Origin: an uncultured Erythrobacteraceae bacterium
GTDB taxonomy: Bacteria > Pseudomonadota > Alphaproteobacteria > Sphingomonadales > Sphingomonadaceae
Direction of reading: 5' to 3'
DNA length: 44,891 bases
Assembly: GCA_946482075.1 (NCBI GenBank)
Contig: CAMLQG010000017.1
Location: 1-44,891, forward strand
A program made the translations under genes and the position numbers. Of this stretch, positions 42,119 to 44,891 are shown piece by piece (the first letter of the stretch is position 1; each line of letters begins with the position of its first letter). The notes under the pieces are model-generated. The model was not told where the DNA came from and ran no database searches. It saw only the letters and a list, made by a program, of their open reading frames with translations.

Positions 42119-44028
42119 ATAGTGAGGCTGTCGACCATACCACCGTCAGGGCAAGAAGCGCGCTTGCCGAAGCGAACCTCAATGCGGTCCGAATGGCGCT
42201 TTATCAGCTGACGAAGGATCCGGAACTCGCAGCGATGAAGGTCGTCCACAGTCCGTTGCGCGGAGGGGCCTTCTTTACCTACGCTCTCTCCGAAGAAGAC
42301 GGTCGCACCGTGACGGAAAAGGCCGTGGCCTATCTGCGGGATCAGGACACCATCGGCGATCTCTCGATACCGTCCCCGGAGGACACGCGCGAGATGATCG
42401 CGCTGTTCTGCGGCCAGGCGGCGGATCAGATATCCGAAACCCGGCTCGCTTTCGATTACGAGGAGCTCGCTTACCAGGATTATCCCAGGGACGTGGAATG
42501 GCGGAGCGGCCAGCCGCCCGCCTCGGCCAGGCAATTCAGGGTCGCCATCATCGGTGCGGGCATTTCCGGCATCGCCATTGCGATCCAGTTGAAGCGGCTC
42601 GGCATTCCGTTCGTCGTGATCGAGCGCCAGGCAGACATCGGCGGCACCTGGATGCTCAATCGCTACCCGGAAGTGCGCGTCGACACGACGAGTTACCTCT
42701 ACCAGTTCAAGTTCGAGAAGAAGTACCCTTGGCCCGAATATTTCACCTCGGGCGCCAAGACGCACGAATATCTCCAGAAGGTCGTCGCGCGGCACGATAT
42801 CCTGCCGCATTTCCGGTTCGATCGGGAAGTGATCGACGCCCGCTGGGACGAAACGCGCGGATCGTGGGATCTGGAAATCGCCTGCGAAGGGGGCGGGAAA
42901 GAGAACCTTTCGGCCAATGTCGTGGTGAGTGCGAGCGGCCTCTTCAGCACCCCGCAGATACCGGATTTCGAAGGAATGGAGCGCTTCCGGGGGGAAGTCT
43001 TCCATACATCGGACTGGAATCGCGGTTTCGACTATCGGGGAAAGCGCGTCGCGCTGATCGGCAACGGCTCCACCGGCGTTCAGCTTGCCCCGGCCCTCGC
43101 CCGCGAAGCCTCGCAGATCGCGCTGTTCCAGCGGACGCCCGACTGGATCGTTCCTACCGCGAATTATCGCGCCTCCGTCAGCCCGGATGTCCACTGGCTG
43201 TTCGAAGCGTTGCCGTTCTATTGGAACTGGTACTGCTATGCGGTCTACATCGCGCATCTGCAGCTGCAGGACGTGCAGGTCTATGACCAGGAATGGCAGG
43301 CGGCCGGCGGGTTGATCAACAGGAAGCACAGCCTCTTCAAGAGCTTCCTGGAAGGCTATATCTCCGAACAGCTCGGTGACCGGCCCGATCTGATCGAGAA
43401 GGTCACTCCTCGCCATCTTCCGATGGTGCGCCGGCTCATCGTCGACAACGGCTATTACCAGGTCATGAAGCAGCCCAATGCGGAGCTGGTCACGACCCCG
43501 ATCGAAGCGTTCACCGAAACGGGCATCCGAACCAGCGACGGCGTGGAGCGGGATTTCGACCTGATCGTTTGTGCAACCGGCTTCAAGCCGACGCAGTATT
43601 TCGCGCCGGTCAATTATGTCGGCACCGGTGGCCGCACGCTGCACGAAGCGTGGAAGAAGGACGGCGCGCGTGCCTATCTCGGCATCACGATCCCCGGCTT
43701 CCCCAATCTCTTCAGCCTTTACGGCCCCAACGCGCAGCCCCGCGCGGGCGGACTGTATTCCTTCGCGGAGATCTGGGCGCGCTATATTGGCCAGGCGATC
43801 GTCGAGTTGATCGAAAGCGGGGCGAAGAGCATCGATGTCCGCGAAGACGTGTTCGACGAATACAACCGCCGGGTGGACGCGGAGAACAAGAAGATCGTCT
43901 GGGAAGCCGAAGGCGCCGGATACTACGTCAACGATCACGGCCGGTCGGCGGTCAACATGCCGTGGACCACCTACGACTACTACCGGATGACGCGGCATTT
44001 CGACCCCGTCGACTACAACATAAACTGA
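42115..44028 (+). CDS. Baeyer-Villiger monooxygenase 3 (HAPMO-like, N-terminal extension)
   Basis: A 637-residue class B flavin monooxygenase. A helical extension of about 140 residues precedes GAGISG at 147-152. The BVMO fingerprint FxGxxxHxxxW runs from Phe291 through His297 to Trp301, and the NADPH motif is GNGSTG. It is of the same subtype as BVMO 2 but clearly different in sequence, so it is not a recent duplicate. It is coupled to the upstream esterase by a 4-nt overlap and followed 17 nt later by an SDR gene. Expected activity is ketone to ester or lactone conversion; the substrate is unknown. Confidence 0.95.
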   Translation: MNSEAVDHTTVRARSALAEANLNAVRMALYQLTKDPELAAMKVVHSPLRGGAFFTYALSEEDGRTVTEKAVAYLRDQDTIGDLSIPSPEDTREMIALFCGQAADQISETRLAFDYEELAYQDYPRDVEWRSGQPPASARQFRVAIIGAGISGIAIAIQLKRLGIPFVVIERQADIGGTWMLNRYPEVRVDTTSYLYQFKFEKKYPWPEYFTSGAKTHEYLQKVVARHDILPHFRFDREVIDARWDETRGSWDLEIACEGGGKENLSANVVVSASGLFSTPQIPDFEGMERFRGEVFHTSDWNRGFDYRGKRVALIGNGSTGVQLAPALAREASQIALFQRTPDWIVPTANYRASVSPDVHWLFEALPFYWNWYCYAVYIAHLQLQDVQVYDQEWQAAGGLINRKHSLFKSFLEGYISEQLGDRPDLIEKVTPRHLPMVRRLIVDNGYYQVMKQPNAELVTTPIEAFTETGIRTSDGVERDFDLIVCATGFKPTQYFAPVNYVGTGGRTLHEAWKKDGARAYLGITIPGFPNLFSLYGPNAQPRAGGLYSFAEIWARYIGQAIVELIESGAKSIDVREDVFDEYNRRVDAENKKIVWEAEGAGYYVNDHGRSAVNMPWTTYDYYRMTRHFDPVDYNIN

Positions 44029-44045
44029 ACCGAGGATGCCTGAGC

Positions 44046-44822
44046 ATGGCCTATGATCTCGATGGTCCGGAATTTCCGGAAGGATGCGCAATCATTTTCG
44101 GCGGATCGGGGGGAATCGGCCAGGCCATCGCGGGCCTGCTGGCCAGCCGGGGCGTCGATGTGGTGGTGACCTATCGCCGGGGGCAGGACAAGCTTGCCGA
44201 GCTGAGCCGCAATGTCGAGACCATGGGCCGCAGGATCTTGCTGGTCCAGTGCGATGCGGCCGATCGCGCGAGCGTGGAACTCGTCTTCGCCGAGGCTAAG
44301 CAACTGGGCCGCGTCCACACCGTGGTCTCGGCGACCGGTCTGCTGTTCGATGTGGGGCCCCTGGCGGATTTTCCGGCGGAGGATTTCCGCGACGTCATCG
44401 AAACCGATGTGATCGGCTTCTTCAACATCGCGCAGGCATCGATCAAGGCGATGCGGGATAAGGGCGGCGGATCGATCACGGCGGTCACCACCACCGCCGT
44501 CGGCAAGCTGATGCCGACAGATGCGCTGTCATCCGTCCCGAAGTCCGCCGTCTCCATGATGGTGCGCCACATAGCGGCGGAGGAAGGCCCCCACGGCATC
44601 CGTGCCAATGCAGTAGGGCCTGGCCTGATCAATACCGGGATCACCCTGACCATGCGGGTCGGCCCAGCGAAATATCTGTTCGATCAGGCTGCGGACTACA
44701 CGCCGCTGCGCCGCGACGGGGAAGCCCATGAAGTGGCCCAGCTGGTCGCCTTCCTGGCCTCTGGCCGGGCATCTTTCGTCAGTGGCCAACTCGTCTATTG
44801 CGATGGCGGACTGGCCGCCTGA
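44046..44822 (+). CDS. SDR-like protein 3 lacking the catalytic tyrosine
   Basis: A 258-residue SDR-fold protein. The cofactor motif GGSGGIG at 19-25 is intact, and the end SGQLVYCDGG is normal. At the YxxxK position it reads Ser162-Ser-Val-Pro-Lys166, so the catalytic Tyr is replaced by Ser. The Ser position about 13 residues earlier holds Thr (TTT at 148-150), and the NNAG motif is VSATG. It may use other chemistry, act as a binding protein or belong to an atypical SDR branch. It begins 17 nt after BVMO 3, with GAGGA 9 nt before the ATG, so it belongs to that operon. Confidence 0.88.
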   Translation: MAYDLDGPEFPEGCAIIFGGSGGIGQAIAGLLASRGVDVVVTYRRGQDKLAELSRNVETMGRRILLVQCDAADRASVELVFAEAKQLGRVHTVVSATGLLFDVGPLADFPAEDFRDVIETDVIGFFNIAQASIKAMRDKGGGSITAVTTTAVGKLMPTDALSSVPKSAVSMMVRHIAAEEGPHGIRANAVGPGLINTGITLTMRVGPAKYLFDQAADYTPLRRDGEAHEVAQLVAFLASGRASFVSGQLVYCDGGLAA

Positions 44823-44824
44823 CC

Positions 44825-44840
44825 GGGCGATTTTTCGCCC
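44825..44840. terminator. Hairpin after the esterase-BVMO 3-SDR operon
   Basis: Perfect 6-bp arms GGGCGA and TCGCCC with a TTTT loop, 2 nt after the SDR stop. There is no T-run after the stem, so termination is uncertain. A TTGACA hexamer at 44871-44876 may belong to the promoter of a gene beyond the window. Confidence 0.4.
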
Positions 44841-44891
44841 CGATATCCCGCCTCCGACGTCCAAAACCGATTGACAGGAAAGAGCCTTAGT

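Noticed and set aside
41998..44091. Minus-strand open frame of 697 codons opposite BVMO 3
   Set aside because: It covers a certain BVMO gene and parts of two others; repetitive Arg/Val/Asp composition marks it as a shadow frame.
1..44891. Search for transposons, phage genes, CRISPR arrays, toxin-antitoxin pairs and tRNA genes
   Set aside because: No transposase, integrase, spaced direct-repeat array, toxin-antitoxin pair or tRNA-like fold was recognised by reading; short palindromes found are better explained as operators or terminators.

Overview
The window is GC-rich DNA with densely packed, often overlapping genes. It looks like a chromosomal or megaplasmid segment of a sphingomonad alphaproteobacterium (Novosphingobium/Sphingobium/Sphingomonas type). 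The case rests on three TonB-dependent outer-membrane receptors, each next to catabolic enzymes, on the P450, ferredoxin, Baeyer-Villiger monooxygenase (BVMO) and acyl-CoA enzyme repertoire, and on the gene style. I see no rRNA, tRNA, insertion sequence, integrase or CRISPR array. The genus is an inference.

Layout. (1) 350-2215: a secreted sulfatase with a strong terminator. (2) 8273 down to 2477, minus strand: receptor, SnoaL-like protein, cytochrome P450 and a ketosteroid-dehydrogenase-like flavoprotein, apparently one operon, with a divergent TetR regulator at 8711. (3) 15413 down to 9487, minus: SDR, acyl-CoA ligase, two acyl-CoA dehydrogenases, then two overlapping Lrp/AsnC regulators. 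(4) 15696-16610, plus: a divergent crotonase, separated from the SDR by a region with a perfect 10-10-10 inverted repeat. (5) 24640 down to 16601, minus: a tight six-gene run of BVMO, BVMO, acyl-CoA ligase, SMP-30 lactonase-like protein, BKACE (DUF849) and alpha/beta hydrolase. (6) 24921-26327: a limonene-epoxide-hydrolase-like protein and a LysR regulator. (7) 26720-31967, plus: TauD/TfdA dioxygenase, D-aminoacylase-type amidohydrolase and a second receptor. (8) 34806 down to 32070, minus: a small secreted basic protein, PDZ protein, response regulator and histidine kinase. (9) 40109 down to 35102, minus: TetR, third receptor, second P450 and its [2Fe-2S] ferredoxin. (10) 40969-44822: a minus-strand SDR, divergent from a plus-strand run of HSL-type hydrolase, third BVMO and an unusual SDR.

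How it may fit together (inference). The receptors would import a poorly soluble, probably alicyclic or polycyclic compound, perhaps a steroid or terpenoid or its sulfate ester. The sulfatase could unmask a hydroxyl group, the P450s would hydroxylate, and SDRs and the KstD-like flavoprotein would make ketones or enones. The BVMOs would turn ketones into lactones or esters, and the SMP-30 protein and alpha/beta hydrolases would open them. The acyl-CoA ligases, the paired acyl-CoA dehydrogenases, the atypical crotonase and an SDR would then run a beta-oxidation-like sequence. No thiolase is visible; the BKACE enzyme is a candidate for the carbon-carbon cleavage step. The substrate cannot be read from the sequence.
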